From Herpomyces periplanetae (Eukaryota; Ascomycota; Laboulbeniomycetes; Herpomycetales; Herpomycetaceae): a DNA stretch of 64,000 nucleotides. A model generated the notes under the pieces. It saw nothing but the letters and a program-made list of their open reading frames with translations. It had not been told where the DNA came from and did no database searches. Numbering within the stretch: position 1 is the stretch's first letter; each line of letters starts with the position of its first letter. The stretch lies in assembly GCA_009733715.1 (NCBI GenBank), contig WMKJ01000003.1:62001-126000 (forward strand). Direction: 5' to 3'. The translations under genes and the position numbers were made by a program. Positions 26,147-37,277 of the stretch are shown here, piece by piece.

Positions 26147-27094
26147 AAGATCGATTGATATCCTCTTAGCATAAATGTACTCGGTATCATAACCGTAGAG
26201 GAATAATGGCACTTATAACCTTGACGACCATTAAGTATGTTTACCATTTATAATCGAGAACAGTGGTGGTGTGAGAAAGCTTATTACTTTATGAAGAATT
26301 ACAGTGGTAAACCTGCCGCAAAACTCGCAATGATAAAGCGTGATAAAAGGGCATCGCGTAAAGTTAATAAAAAACCTTTTCTGCATTAACCGCACTAATT
26401 ATCGAGTGTGTAAGTAAACCCTTACAAAGGTAATGCAAGACGTATAATAGACTGTCTCCACTTGATACACCTTAAAGAGCAAAAAGGGAAAGCGTATAGA
26501 ATCCAACTGACTGTTAGAACGTAACAGGGTGTAAAGATAAAGCATTGGTTAATTATTCAAAGTCCGATTCGGTTTTACCAATGTTAGCACGCGATAAAAG
26601 CAAAATTCACGGTTGGATAAGGAAAAGATGAAAGAAAGGCAAAGCTTTCCATTTGTACAACTGAAATTCGTTGGCGAAACCGGGCCTTAAGCACCGCTTA
26701 CTAATATCCAGAAATATATCACGTGGGCTGCACGTGGTTTGATTAGTAAGGACATGTTTGATTTGGATTCCGAATCCGAGCGACACGAGGATTTGAAAAG
26801 TTTCGGAATGGTTTTTGTCGCGTAAGAGTTCTGGTGCAGAATTTACAAGAAATTTGTAAAATTTTCCTTTTCATCTTGAGGTTTGTTGGATCAGTTAAGT
26901 TAAAGAATAACTGACTATTTTGGCAGAGCATTCTTGACTCATTGGTTTGGAAACACAGCATTATTAGCTTAATACAGCGGGGTTTATACCTGTGAATAAT
27001 TATTCGACTGATTGGCTCAACATTCCGATCTGGCTCAGGTGAAAAAATCTTTTACTGTTGGGCCGTTTCAAACATTTTCAACTATCTGCAAGCC
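26147..27094. other. Divergent promoter region of STE14 and the NFKBIL1-like gene
   Basis: 948 bp between two start codons that point away from each other. No convincing gene lies within it. Two CACGTG boxes at 26720 and 26731 are the clearest regulatory candidates. Confidence 0.6.
26720..26736. promoter_or_regulatory. Paired E-boxes (CACGTG x2)
   Basis: CACGTG occurs at 26720-26725 and again at 26731-26736. The centre-to-centre distance is 11 bp, about one helical turn. CACGTG is the core site of fungal bHLH factors such as Cbf1, Pho4 and sterol-regulatory bHLH proteins. The pair sits in the gap between two divergent genes, 359 bp upstream of the NFKBIL1-like ATG. Confidence 0.5.
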
Positions 27095-28624
27095 ATGCCT
27101 CACGACCAACATCACACATTTCTTGCGCGACCCGGGCCTATACGCTTTAAAAAGCGAACAGGAAAGGGTAGTCATGATAGTGAAAACATGGCGTGCCTGC
27201 TCAACATCTCAGACCTTGGTTCAAACTTTTTTATGAGTGAAGTAAACTTCTTTAACGGGACTAGTGCCCACTTAAACAGCTATACTTCTACTACTACCAC
27301 CACCACCACCACCACCTCCTCAACATCAAGCAGAACAACCGTCCGCACGAACGAAGCGTACTTATCACACCAGTCCACAGCCAGAGAAGCTTATTATGTT
27401 GAAAATCATAGTTTTGGCAACGCCAAAAACAGTTTCTTTTACTCTCATGAGGAAGTTAATATCTGTGGTTCGCCGCAACAATCGTACTCAAACAGTGGTA
27501 AGAGTCGACTTCGCGAAGAGCGGCATGGACGTTGCAAGCGAAAGTCTACCAGTCGAAGAAATGGGAGAAGCTGCGATGATTCAAGGAATAATCCATCAAC
27601 AGTTCGCGATGAAGATGCAGCGTTCAAGGAATCATTACATGATGCTATGGCTGACGATGAAGGTGCATTTTTCTGGGAGTCTGTATATGACGTTCCCTTA
27701 CGTGACTATATTTCAGAGCGTTTTAACGGTGGTTTTTTAGAAAGTTTAACTGAAGACGAGTACTGTTCATATATACGATCCCGAATGTGGGAACGTTCTC
27801 ACGGATTTGCCGAAGAGCAACGTGAACAAAGGAAGAGACGGAAACATGAAGCATGCCACACGAATAAAACACAGGATTACGAGTCTGGCAAATCATCTGG
27901 AGCCCATCGACGACATCATCACCATCATTATTATGGTCACAGGCATGGTCACTCACGCCCCCATCACCCTGACCATGATGTAGGTCAAGATTCAGACCGG
28001 CAGAAACAGTATCAACGATATAGTGAAACAGGTGGATTTAAACAATTTTATAATGAATCAGGCTCCGATACAGATTCTGGTTTTGGAAGATCTGAATGGG
28101 GTGCTGGACGGAAAAATCAGCGATCAACAGCCAGTTCCCCTTCTTCCGTATCCAGCGAATCATCAGTAATGATAGACTGGCGGTCCACATGGCAGAATTA
28201 CCTTAATTCATGGAGCGAGGGGACTGAACCAATCAATGCATCATGTTCAATAACGGAAACAATTGTGTGGCCAGTCGCGTCAGGGCACAAAAGTCATGTA
28301 TCGAGTACGGCAGTCAGGGAGTTTTACGAGAATGTAACATTGGATGTATTAGAGAGGTACGCTGCTAGAGGAGCAGGATTGCAAACTGGAACACTAGATC
28401 ACAGATCAGCATTTATTTCGTTACTGAAATCTGAGCGCTTGCGATGGCATCCCGACAAAATTCAACAAAAGTTACTCGGTTCGGGTAAGATGTCGGGCGA
28501 ACATTCCTCAAACGGAACAGTTCCAAGTGAACAAACTGTTGCAGAGATATTGCAGTGCGCAACAGTAGTATTTCAGTGTGCTGATGAATTATTGTCGAAG
28601 CATAGTAAAGCAACGGCAAGGTGA
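27095..28624 (+). CDS. NFKBIL1-like protein with C-terminal RWHPDK box
   Basis: A single-exon 509-residue protein. The conserved part is the C-terminal quarter: a short helix LLKSERLRWHPDK (about residues 438-455) then an amphipathic stretch ending VFQCADELLSKHSK. This matches the C-terminus of animal NF-kappa-B-inhibitor-like protein 1 and fungal relatives, a J-like region. The rest is low-complexity. It has an Rx(F)K-type basic start, a threonine run (about 64-75) coded by an ACC/ACT microsatellite, Arg/Ser/Lys-rich blocks, a histidine-rich cluster (about 270-292) and serine-rich segments. A middle segment GAFFWESVYDVPL..Y looks structured. Animal NFKBIL1 has been linked to RNA processing, but a role here is inference. 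The first in-frame ATG is chosen; an internal Met (MACLL) is an alternative. Its stop is 87 nt from that of PFS2, which lies opposite. Confidence 0.7.
   Translation: MPHDQHHTFLARPGPIRFKKRTGKGSHDSENMACLLNISDLGSNFFMSEVNFFNGTSAHLNSYTSTTTTTTTTTSSTSSRTTVRTNEAYLSHQSTAREAYYVENHSFGNAKNSFFYSHEEVNICGSPQQSYSNSGKSRLREERHGRCKRKSTSRRNGRSCDDSRNNPSTVRDEDAAFKESLHDAMADDEGAFFWESVYDVPLRDYISERFNGGFLESLTEDEYCSYIRSRMWERSHGFAEEQREQRKRRKHEACHTNKTQDYESGKSSGAHRRHHHHHYYGHRHGHSRPHHPDHDVGQDSDRQKQYQRYSETGGFKQFYNESGSDTDSGFGRSEWGAGRKNQRSTASSPSSVSSESSVMIDWRSTWQNYLNSWSEGTEPINASCSITETIVWPVASGHKSHVSSTAVREFYENVTLDVLERYAARGAGLQTGTLDHRSAFISLLKSERLRWHPDKIQQKLLGSGKMSGEHSSNGTVPSEQTVAEILQCATVVFQCADELLSKHSKATAR
27283..27321 (+). repeat. 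ACC/ACT trinucleotide microsatellite
   Basis: A run of about ten ACC/ACT codons inside the NFKBIL1-like gene, coding for polythreonine. It is likely length-polymorphic. Confidence 0.85.
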
Positions 28625-28711
28625 GACGCTTGACAAGCAAGATTATCACGATATATGTGGAAGAAGTGAGATTTAGGGTCGTTAGAACTCCTTTACGAAA
28701 CAAAAATTCGA

Positions 28712-30421
28712 TCAAGATTGTTCTGTGTCGTAATGAGCATCGGGATGATGGGTAAAATGACGATGAGCAGGAGGATGACGGGTATTAAAAGCATCAGTAA
28801 CACTTGGAGGAATCGGCAAATTTGCTAAAGCTGCGGGAAGAAAGTTGGACGGAAAAGATGTATTTGAACCAATTGGGCCAGACGATAGAGGTTGAGGTGG
28901 TAAAGGTAACGAAGGCGGAGGGGGAGGTAAAGCACCAGATCCAGGAAGCTTTCTCGTAAAGTCCTTTCGATCAGGTAAGGTATTAGACTGAAGATCAGCA
29001 TTAGCTTGACCAATGTGATAACGATCAGTCAAGTATTGGGAATCCCCAGGACGAGGACGGGCCCAAAATCGAGTTACTCTATCATTAGAGCCGGATGTGA
29101 GTATATGACCTAGGGGATGCCAGGATAGAGACCAAATAGCAAATTCATGAGCGTACGGGACTATATGGACAGGGTAGATGGTCTGAGCTGGGCAGTTCTG
29201 AGGAATATAAGTATCATAAGGAGATGTTGTTGGAACACTATCATCGGGTGTATTCGGTTCATCAAGAAGATAGTGAATGATTGCGCCATCGCCGCTACCT
29301 GCAGACAAGAGATTCCTGTGAATAGGATGCCAAACGATAGCATTGATTTCTTTATCATGCCCTCGGAGGAGAAAAACATCACGAAGCATCCGTAAATCAA
29401 ATATTCGAATAGCATGATCTCTTCCACATGTAGCAAAGAGATCACCAACTCGTGGCTCAAAAAGAGTTTTAGACACTTGGTTTTTGTGAGCATTCAGAGT
29501 GAGAAGACAACGGGCTGATCTAGGGTCCCATAACTTTACCGAATGATCTCGCGATCCACTGACGATAAGTGCCTTGGTAGGATGCCAATCGACACAGCGT
29601 AACTCCCACTGGTGACCGGATAGAATGGATTCGTTGGTGCCACCGGCAAAATCGAAGATTTTGAGGGTGGAATCATCGGCTGCGGTAACAAATTTGGAAT
29701 CGCTGGGCGAAAAGGCTACACCACGAATTGCATCAGAATGAGCTTGAATTTCTTTGATATTGTTAAAGTTTGGTTGCCAATATTTTACGACGCCGTCTTG
29801 ATCGGCAGAAATGAGCCAATCATTACTATGTGAGAATTGGGCAGCGCGGATAGAATTATGATGAGCCTGCCAAATAGTTTCAAAGTTGAATCCCATGCCG
29901 TTCCAAAGCGTAATCTCACCGCTAGATGATGCCGTCAGTAAACGTCTACCTTCAGGCGTCCATAGGACAACGTTTATGGGGTGACGAATTTTGTTTAGAC
30001 TTGAATGAAGATGTTTGGCTGGTACAGAATCGATTGCTTTACTAGCACGAATTAAGGGCAATTGTAGCTATGGCGTACAGCAGCATTAATTATCCGACTA
30101 ATGTATGAATTAATTGGTGTGAAGACGGCTTACATCGACAATAAAACTTGCACTGGGTCTCTCATATTCGAGAAGTCGTGTAAAAGTATGTTTTGGACCA
30201 CTGTGTCTCATCCAACGCACCATTGTTGAACCATAATCCGTGACAGGTCCTGTACGTTATGCATTAGTTTTACAATAAGGCGGAAGCAGGGCAATAACCG
30301 AGTTAAATTTGCAATTTCGAATAAACTCACGTTTAGGGCGTAACCGACGTGCAGTAGTAACTCCTGAGGTATTCGACCCAGGCTCACCGCCCGCCGCCAC
30401 CGCAGTAAATTCACGGTCCAT
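28712..30421 (-). CDS. PFS2: Pfs2/WDR33-type polyadenylation factor
   Basis: Pfs2 is a WD40 scaffold of the cleavage and polyadenylation factor; the animal orthologue WDR33 helps bind AAUAAA. Inferred exons are 30421-30331, 30249-30134 and 30067-28712, with introns of 81 and 66 nt and about 520 residues. The upstream exons supply the conserved leader: [19 protein letters not shown] and [13 protein letters not shown]. This joins in frame to the [23 protein letters not shown] block before the first blade. Seven WD repeats follow, to about residue 380, with GH and WD/FD pairs and typical lines such as [22 protein letters not shown] and [12 protein letters not shown] proline-rich tail follows (about 390-460), then His-rich sequence. 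The start is the first ATG after an in-frame stop. The gene is convergent with the NFKBIL1-like gene and tandem with the kinase. Confidence 0.93.
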
Positions 30422-30866
30422 ATAGCGCGCACAGACAACACGCAAGGCGGATGGCAACGGTAGGCTGAGTTAGCGGGTAAATATTGGAAAGTAATTCAAT
30501 GAAAGACAGGAATGTAAAATTACATGTACATGCATCGCGCACACGCGTTAAAATGGAAAACATAAAAAATACTTTTCCGAATGCAAACAAAAAAGAATAT
30601 TTCATAAAACCGTGAGCACACCGGGTTCGAAGCGTTACGAAAATTGATTGACACGGCTCGGGGCGGAAGCATGATTTTCCGAGACCACGTGGGGAAACAA
30701 CACCGGATATTGAAGTAGTGGTATAAATATGTATTTTACAAACTCGAAGCTTTAAAAAAAATGTAATGATGCAGGGAATGTATTACACGGAAATTTTATG
30801 TAGTGTCGGTGTAAGAGTTAAAATGAGATTTGAGGAGATATACCGGAACGCGCACGGCAAAGAAAA
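30422..30866. other. PFS2 promoter gap
   Basis: 445 bp between the kinase stop and the PFS2 start, both on the minus strand. A CACGTG box lies at 30686-30691, about 265 bp upstream of PFS2. No gene is visible. Confidence 0.5.
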
Positions 30867-32324
30867 TTATTCCTTAACAGAGCCGGCAATAGACAAATTT
30901 GTACTTCGGGTCATGGTCTCCACGTGTTCCGCCAATTCCGTCAGCCACGGCTGCTGCGCCACTTGGTCGAGGGACAATCTGTTTTGGGACAATTTACGTA
31001 ATAAGCTTTGAATGGCATCACGTGCACCTCTCCACGTGAGTTCGTCGGGGGCGGCGGTTTCGTTCCATGAGCCAGATTTATCGCCAAAGCGAATCCAACC
31101 CCAGTCGCAACAGGCAATACGGTAACTTGGTTTTGTAAAGGTTGGTCGCTGTAAAGGTGCATCGAATGGAAGTAAACCTTCCAATAAAACATACAAAACT
31201 ACACCGCATGCCCATGCATCGGTTAATCTTCCATCATACTTTTGACCAAGGAGTATCTCAGGTGCAACGTAGTCATCAGAACCACATCGTGTCATCAAAT
31301 ATGGTTCATTTGGCTGTTGAGGAATTCGACATGATAATCCAAGGTCCGTTAATGTAATTATCGGGGTAGGATGTGATAGAACTGAGTGCAGCGGAAGCTG
31401 CAAGTGTGAATAGTTCAGGAGAATATCTAAATGCACGTTAAATTTCACCTACCCAGGAGATGTAAAACATATAAAGTACACAAAGAGATAAAGCCTACTT
31501 TCTAATTTTATATCACGATGCACAATTTGCTCCCGATGCAAATATCGCACAACGTCCACTAATTCGACGAATATACGCCGCACCAGCGGTTCGGTCAATA
31601 ACTCAAAATGATTTGATGCTAGCTGGAATAAGTCGCCTCCTTGATAGTACGGTAGCAAGAGAAAAGCACGATCCTGTGAAGTGTCAAATTGGTACTTGAT
31701 GAGACGAACAAGGCATGCATGGGACACTGAGTTAAGAATGTCAATTTCTCGCTTCAAGTTATTGGTTAGTAAAACCCTCGAACTGTTGCAAGACGTAGAT
31801 GAAGATTGAACATCGGGATAAGTTATCAGTTTCAAGGCAAAAAACCTTGAAGAGGCTGGCGATACTGGCTCTAAAGTATAGTCAAAAATCACATCGTCCG
31901 GAGAGGTATTGTGGGTAAGGTTAGGAGAAGGTGATGGTGATGGTGATAAAGATGATGAGGGTGATGAGGGATCGAAAGCTGGTGGCGGTGGTAGAGGTTG
32001 TAGAGAATTTGACGAAACCGTTGATGTTGCCAGGAAAACTTTGCTAAACGATCCTGCTCCGAGTAACCTAATGGGCCAGTAACTGGCTGAATTGTTCGTT
32101 ACGCTATCGACGAAGGTAAAGCATTCTGACGTCACTGGTATTGGAATAGGTAAAGAAATATGGTGAAGACTTTGTGACGGTGACAGTCGTGATACGGGGG
32201 GATCTTGTTTTTCATCCAGTAATGCATGTGTTGAAGTTGACTCCGGAGAGTATGGATAGCATGAGCTATGAAGTATATGTGCAGTTGAGAGGCTTAACGG
32301 TGTAATAAAATCATCCGTTGCCAT
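30867..32324 (-). CDS. Fungal CAMK-like serine/threonine protein kinase
   Basis: Inferred exons are 32324-31499 and 31426-30867, giving 461 residues. The 72 nt intron splits the catalytic loop, and splicing restores HRDIKLENILLN exactly. Other landmarks are a glycine loop LGAGSFSKVF (about residues 86-95), a lysine in FALKLI, then a metal-binding DLG in place of DFG (LTDLGLS, about 301-307). These are followed by an activation segment TRCGSDDYVAPEIL and the C-lobe DAWACGVVLYVLLEGLLPF. A Ser/Pro-rich insert of about 50 residues lies between the glycine loop and the lysine. Substrates are unknown. The overall pattern (GGDLFQLA, GSDDYVAPE, short C-lobe) matches a group of uncharacterised ascomycete kinases; I cannot give an orthologue name. 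The ATG at 32324 is the first in frame; a longer frame exists only from a GTG. Confidence 0.87.
31917..31975 (-). repeat. GGTGAT-type microsatellite in the kinase gene
   Basis: A short run of GGTGAT/GATGAT units that codes for the SPSPSP stretch of the kinase insert. Confidence 0.6.
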
Positions 32325-33665
32325 GACAGGCTGTTGTGGTAGAATGTCAAGAGAAGAGTATGCCGGCGAAGAAAATGAATGGAATGTATGAAAAGGTATA
32401 AAAGAATGTAAACGGTACAACACTAAAAACTCACGATTAGCGGCAGCACGTTAAAAAAATCCCGTAGTAAGCGGTTGAGCAGGGCTTGTAAGATGGTAAC
32501 AACGTTTGACAGAGTAGATGGTGAAGCAGCGATGAGACTTAAAATTACATAGTGAGGATACAAAAATCCGATCGAAGACGCGCTATGCACAATTTAAATG
32601 GTAAAAAGCCGATAAGATGAAGTACAATAAAGATATAAGCATGCTTGAAGGATGGATAGCTCGTTCGACTAGTGGTTTAGCAAAGCGAGAGGATTTAATC
32701 AGAGTAAGCTTGCTAACTATGCATGCAAGCATGGATAAGAAGATAGTTCAAGAAGTATGTGCGCGCGTACTGCGCGCACATAAATGACCGATTTTGGTCT
32801 TTGAAGAGTGTAAAATTCAAGGTGTATAAAGAGGAGGAATGTTAATTAGTTCGCCCGGGCTTCTGGCATACTAATTATCACTATACGAAAATATTGCCAA
32901 ATCGGGGAATTCACGGCAAGGTCACGAGACCGTCACACTAATAAACAAGATGAGACGGATGAGATTGGTTCAATTTTCATGAAACAAGTTGACTCATATA
33001 GGGTGCAGTAATTAAATGTTGCAGTCCATAGTCTAAAGGAAATAATGTGAAGTTCTTATACATTACAGAATGGATGTATTGAAGAGAAAAGTCTTCTATA
33101 CAATCAGTAAAAGACAAAGCAAAAATCCCTAAACTGGCCCGAACTTTCTTGTGTAACTTTCTAAACTCTCCGATCCCGGCCTAGCAAATCGTCAAACCCT
33201 TTCGGCAAAGCAAGCCGCGTAAAACCTAAGCCGAATCTTGCCACTGGATACTAGTGTTTATTATGCCGAATAGTGAGAGTAGCCGAGTTCCGTCTACAAT
33301 ATGACGTCATAGTACTGGGAAATGGGTCGTTTTGCGAATGGTTTCGAGGGCTAAACAGGCCGCCTGATGCTTTCATGAGGACGTTAGTATGCACAACGTG
33401 CGAACGGACACACCAAATCTTTGCAAACATTTTCCAAGGTTTGACATAATGGTAGTACGGTAATGTCACCTTCTTGTTAATGAGTTCCCGCTCGGCTTCG
33501 GTAAACGGCTCATTCGGATCAGCGCTACGTTACGCTATATTCTGTGTTACATAGCATTGTAATGTACTGCAAATCTTCCAGACTGGTTGCAAGTTTATTA
33601 ATTTAATTCACCATTTGTTTGTCCATACTATACATCTCTCGTTTCTCAATCTATCCATCATCATC
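32325..33665. other. Divergent gap between the kinase and PDK genes
   Basis: 1.34 kb between two divergent start codons with no convincing gene. A perfect CRE/ATF palindrome TGACGTCA lies at 33302-33309, about 360 bp upstream of the PDK ATG. A GCGCGC-rich patch lies near 32760-32780. Confidence 0.5.
33302..33309. promoter_or_regulatory. CRE/ATF palindrome TGACGTCA
   Basis: A perfect 8 bp bZIP (ATF/CREB-type) site between the kinase and PDK start codons, closer to PDK. Function is inferred from the motif alone. Confidence 0.4.
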
Positions 33666-35340
33666 ATGTGGAAACCGTGTGAAAAACTAAGTGAAAAAAT
33701 CGTTCATTATGCTACATTCTCTCCAACAAGCGTTTCTCTGCGTCAAATGGTTCAATTCGGTAGATGTCCTTCTACAGGTATGGCAAAATTTCCCCTTTAA
33801 TAATTATTAATTCTCACTTTCTACTTCTTTTGTACCTCTAGCTACACTCTACCAAGCCTCCCTCTTTCTATCTGAAGAGATCCCTATTCGACTAGCTCAT
33901 CGTGTCGTCGAATTGAAAAATTTACCAGCAAATCTAGCAGATTCATACCCTATTAAACGAGTTCAATCATGGTACGAACAATCTTTTAACGTAAGTAATC
34001 GTATTCTGTACTTCCTCCCTTTCAATCATCCGTTTAATTAAAGTTTACGTACTTTAAGCCACGCAACTCATATTGTAACTACAACACCTATCTTATAACA
34101 GGATATAATTTCGCTTCCACGACCAAATTTATCAGCGAGTGTTCGCGAAAAACTAGCCCGAAATTTACGTAAAGCTTCACGAAATTCAGATCAAATGTCT
34201 GCAACCGACTCTACGACGATGACAGGTGAAACATCCACACCACCCTCTTCATCCGCTAGCGCCATGCGAAAGTACTTCGTCGCAAGTGACTTTTCCAACG
34301 ATTGGCCTCCCGAAATGTATTTATACAATAAACAATTCGCCAAAGTCCTTCAAACTATTAAACGCCGCCACGATGGTGTTGTCACTACCGTAGGTTTGTG
34401 CATACATCCTATTCGGACTTTACTTTGTGCAATCCTCCCCCTTTTCGGTCCTGACGTCTAGCTAATCGTCAACCTGTGTTTCACCTTTCCCTTCACTTGC
34501 CCAATCCTCTCAACAGCTCAAGGAATCCTCGAATATAAACTTCAGCAGAGGCTCATCGATAAGAATATCCAGGCCTTTCTTGATCGCTTTTACATGTCAC
34601 GTATAGGAATTCGTATGTTAATCGGTCAACACATCGCCCTATCAAACCATCATCAACGCGAGCACCCAGACTACGTAGGTATTATTCGAATTAACACAAA
34701 CGTTCGTGACTTGGCCCTCGAGGCCATTTCAAACGCAAGATTCGTCTGTCAAGAGCATTACGACCTCGATGAAGCCCCTCATGTTCAACTTATTTGCGAT
34801 CCTAATATAAATTTTATGTACGTTCCGGGACATCTATCTCACATGCTCTTTGAGACTCTTAAAAATTCCTTACGAGCCGTCGTCGAATCTCATCTCGTTA
34901 GCTCCTCTTCCTCTTCAACCCACTCGGGCGACTTGCCTATCTTCCCACCAATTAAGCTTATCGTTGCCGAAGGAAATGAAGATATCACTATAAAGATAAG
35001 CGATGAAGGAGGTGGAATCCCAAGGAGTAGTATCCCCCTAGTATGGACTTATACGTACACCACCGTATCTACCCTTCCACTCCTCGATCCTGATTTTGAT
35101 AAGAGTGACTTCAAGGCTCCAATGGCAGGTTTGGGTTACGGACTACCGTTATCAAGGCTCTACGCAAGATACTTTGGTGGTGATCTCCGTTTAATTAGCA
35201 TGGAAGGGTACGTCAGGCAATGAACCAACCATGTTATGTGGCTACTGTCATTTTACGCTAACTCATCTCATTTCAGATACGGAACTGATGTATACCTTCA
35301 TTTGAATCGATTATCTTCTTCATCCGAGCCCCTTCACTGA
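33666..35340 (+). CDS. Mitochondrial pyruvate dehydrogenase (or BCKDH-type) kinase
   Basis: PDK-family kinases phosphorylate and inactivate the E1 alpha subunit of the pyruvate or branched-chain dehydrogenase complex in the mitochondrial matrix. Five exons were inferred: 33666-33777, 33842-33990, 34102-34393, 34517-35207 and 35277-35340, giving 435 residues. Introns are 64-123 nt and all joins keep frame. The N-terminal four-helix domain shows SLRQMVQFG..PS, then FLSEEIPIRLAHRVVEL and VVTTVAQGILEY. The GHKL ATPase domain has an N-box FETLKNSLRA (about 295), a G1 box DEGGGIP (about 347) and a G2 box GLGYGLPLSRLYARYFGG (about 388). It ends with the conserved GYGTDVYLHLNRL. The family is certain; which dehydrogenase it targets cannot be told from sequence alone. 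The start is the first ATG, giving a short, weakly basic leader. Confidence 0.93.
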
Positions 35341-35545
35341 TTTTATTGCACTCACCATGAACATACCTACCAGTGTGGGCTTCTTTTAAATAAAGTACCC
35401 AATGTAAACTAGTTGTGTGGACACTCGAATGATCATCAACCGCGTTAACTTTCGGCCTCCCAAGAGAATTCAATTTGTTTTGAGAAATATAATTAATTTG
35501 TATCGCATATCCGCCCCTTGTAATTTCATTAATACTTCACTATGT

Positions 35546-36493
35546 TTAATGTGACAGTGGGGAAATGGGTTCAGGTGAATCATCACCACCATAAACGTCT
35601 TCTGTTCGCAAATGTATTGATCGGCTACCACGGTAATCCGGAAGGCTGAACTTTGGTGATACGTTGTGCGATCTTCGTTTAATCACTATGTTAACCGTCG
35701 ACGTGCACGGTCGCATAAGTTTATGCCGTTTCACAGCACTTAAGTTTAAGGTAATAATTTGACTTAGCTCACGAGCACTATGAATCACTGGCCTATTATC
35801 GCTATGATAGTCCATGCCTTGATCGATCTTGCTCGAATAGTCCCATTTATCGCCATACTTCGTCGGTGAACACGATAAAGTATGAACGCTCTGTCGTGGT
35901 TCTTGTACGGCCGTTGTCCATTGCGTAGATGTCGTATCAAATTCACTTAACGCATCGAATGTGATGGGCATTGGTAGGAGTAGTAGAGGCGTATCGACAA
36001 TTTCATCAAAGATACCACATGATAAGTTCCGTAAATGGTAAACCGTATCAGCGAGTGTCTAAAATTTATCAATCAAGACAGCCGGTTAACCATGCTCCGC
36101 TCAATTTTTGCATATACAAGCACAAACGATGAGGACAGGGCCAGTCTATCATCGTTGTCAAACCATTGTAACGTTTACATTACTTTATCGTGTGAAATGG
36201 CCAGCCAAATTATTCTCTCGAGTTTAACCAGCATGTCACGTGCTCGTTTTCGCGTGATCCGAACAATTTGGGATTCGCGACCATCGATAGCAGTGTCGTG
36301 ACTCGATCTAGCATGTGTATAGGCGCGCGTGCACACCTGAGTTTGTGTTTGTGTGTTGGGTGTACTGGAAACTACATGATTCGTTAGTAAAGATGAAATA
36401 AGTTCACCCCCCACATGTCGACACTCACTAACTCACTCAGTACTCACGCGATGACGAAGAACTGGATGATATATTGTGCGATACGTCTGCCAT
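35546..36493 (-). CDS. Unknown 248-residue protein, three exons
   Basis: Inferred exons are 36493-36448, 36371-36184 and 36058-35546. The first intron has a GTGAGT donor and a perfect TACTAAC branch site just before its acceptor. The second runs from GTAATG to TTTTAG. All three exons join in frame, and the last keeps an open frame of 171 codons including the stop. The N-terminus is a serine run. The middle has a basic helix RITRKRARDMLVKLERIIWLA followed by TLADTVYHLRNLS, which looks like a helical domain. The C-terminal half is polar with PISPLSH at the end. I recognise no family. It is convergent with the PDK gene (205 nt between stops). Gene reality is supported by splice signals and frame; function is unknown. 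Confidence 0.55.
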
Positions 36494-37277
36494 TGCGACC
36501 GTCTCCACAATGTATACATCCACACGCGTACAAGCATAACCACAGCTAGCACTGCATGAAATGCGCCGTACACCTGGTAATTTATACGATAAGCACACTT
36601 ATCGACGTGAAACGTGAAAATATTGCAAAATCAATGTGAGTTACGCCGACTGATAAATGGAGTAAGTATAACATTCGTGCGTCTACGCGCGTACGCGTGT
36701 GGTATTGCACTTTTACTAGTGAACAGAGAAACAAAATGAAATAGATGACACAGCGTGGCTAAATAAGATTGAAAAATTCTTGTTTGAGAAAATTTTGTGA
36801 ATGGAACGTAACTGACTATTCAAGCTAATCAGATAACCCGTGACCTTGGAGTACTTTGATTTAAACACAAACGTTAGAAAGACACTTAACAAGCTGGCTC
36901 CACCCTAAAAACACATTAAGAACGGTTGGCACGTGCTTAGCTTGATTCATTCACATATCAAACCTTCTCGGAGTATTTTGAAGTGTTCTAGAACATTTGT
37001 CTACATTGGTAAGCAAGCCCGGCGGTGAAAAAAATTACGGAATCGGGAAGGGGCATAACTGATGTCACGAAAAAGCAACTTAAAGTGGGGGTAGCTAATT
37101 CTGTAGGGCTGGGGATGTATAGGAAATACTTTTGGCTTAGTCCTAAACTAGATGCAGATGGGAGAGGATAATATTTCCATTTGTACAGGCCAATTGATTA
37201 CGAAAGGTTAAATCGTAGATGGGGTTTAATGTGAGTGAAAGGGGTATGCACTTTACTCGAGTAAATTGATGATAAAT
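36494..37277. other. Promoter gap of the unknown gene
   Basis: 784 bp between the ATE1 stop and the unknown gene's start, both on the minus strand. There is a GCACGTGC E-box at 36929-36936 and short alternating CG/TG tracts near 36690-36710. No gene is visible. Confidence 0.45.

Noticed and set aside
27012-27236. A short frame overlapping the start of the NFKBIL1-like gene
   Set aside because: It overlaps the main frame, has no domain and shows ordinary out-of-frame composition.
30615-30640. GGGTTCGAAGC resembling a tRNA T arm
   Set aside because: The flanking bases do not form the five-pair T stem and no cloverleaf fits.
32325-32423. N-terminal extension of the kinase to a GTG
   Set aside because: Nuclear fungal genes normally start at ATG; the first in-frame ATG is at 32324.
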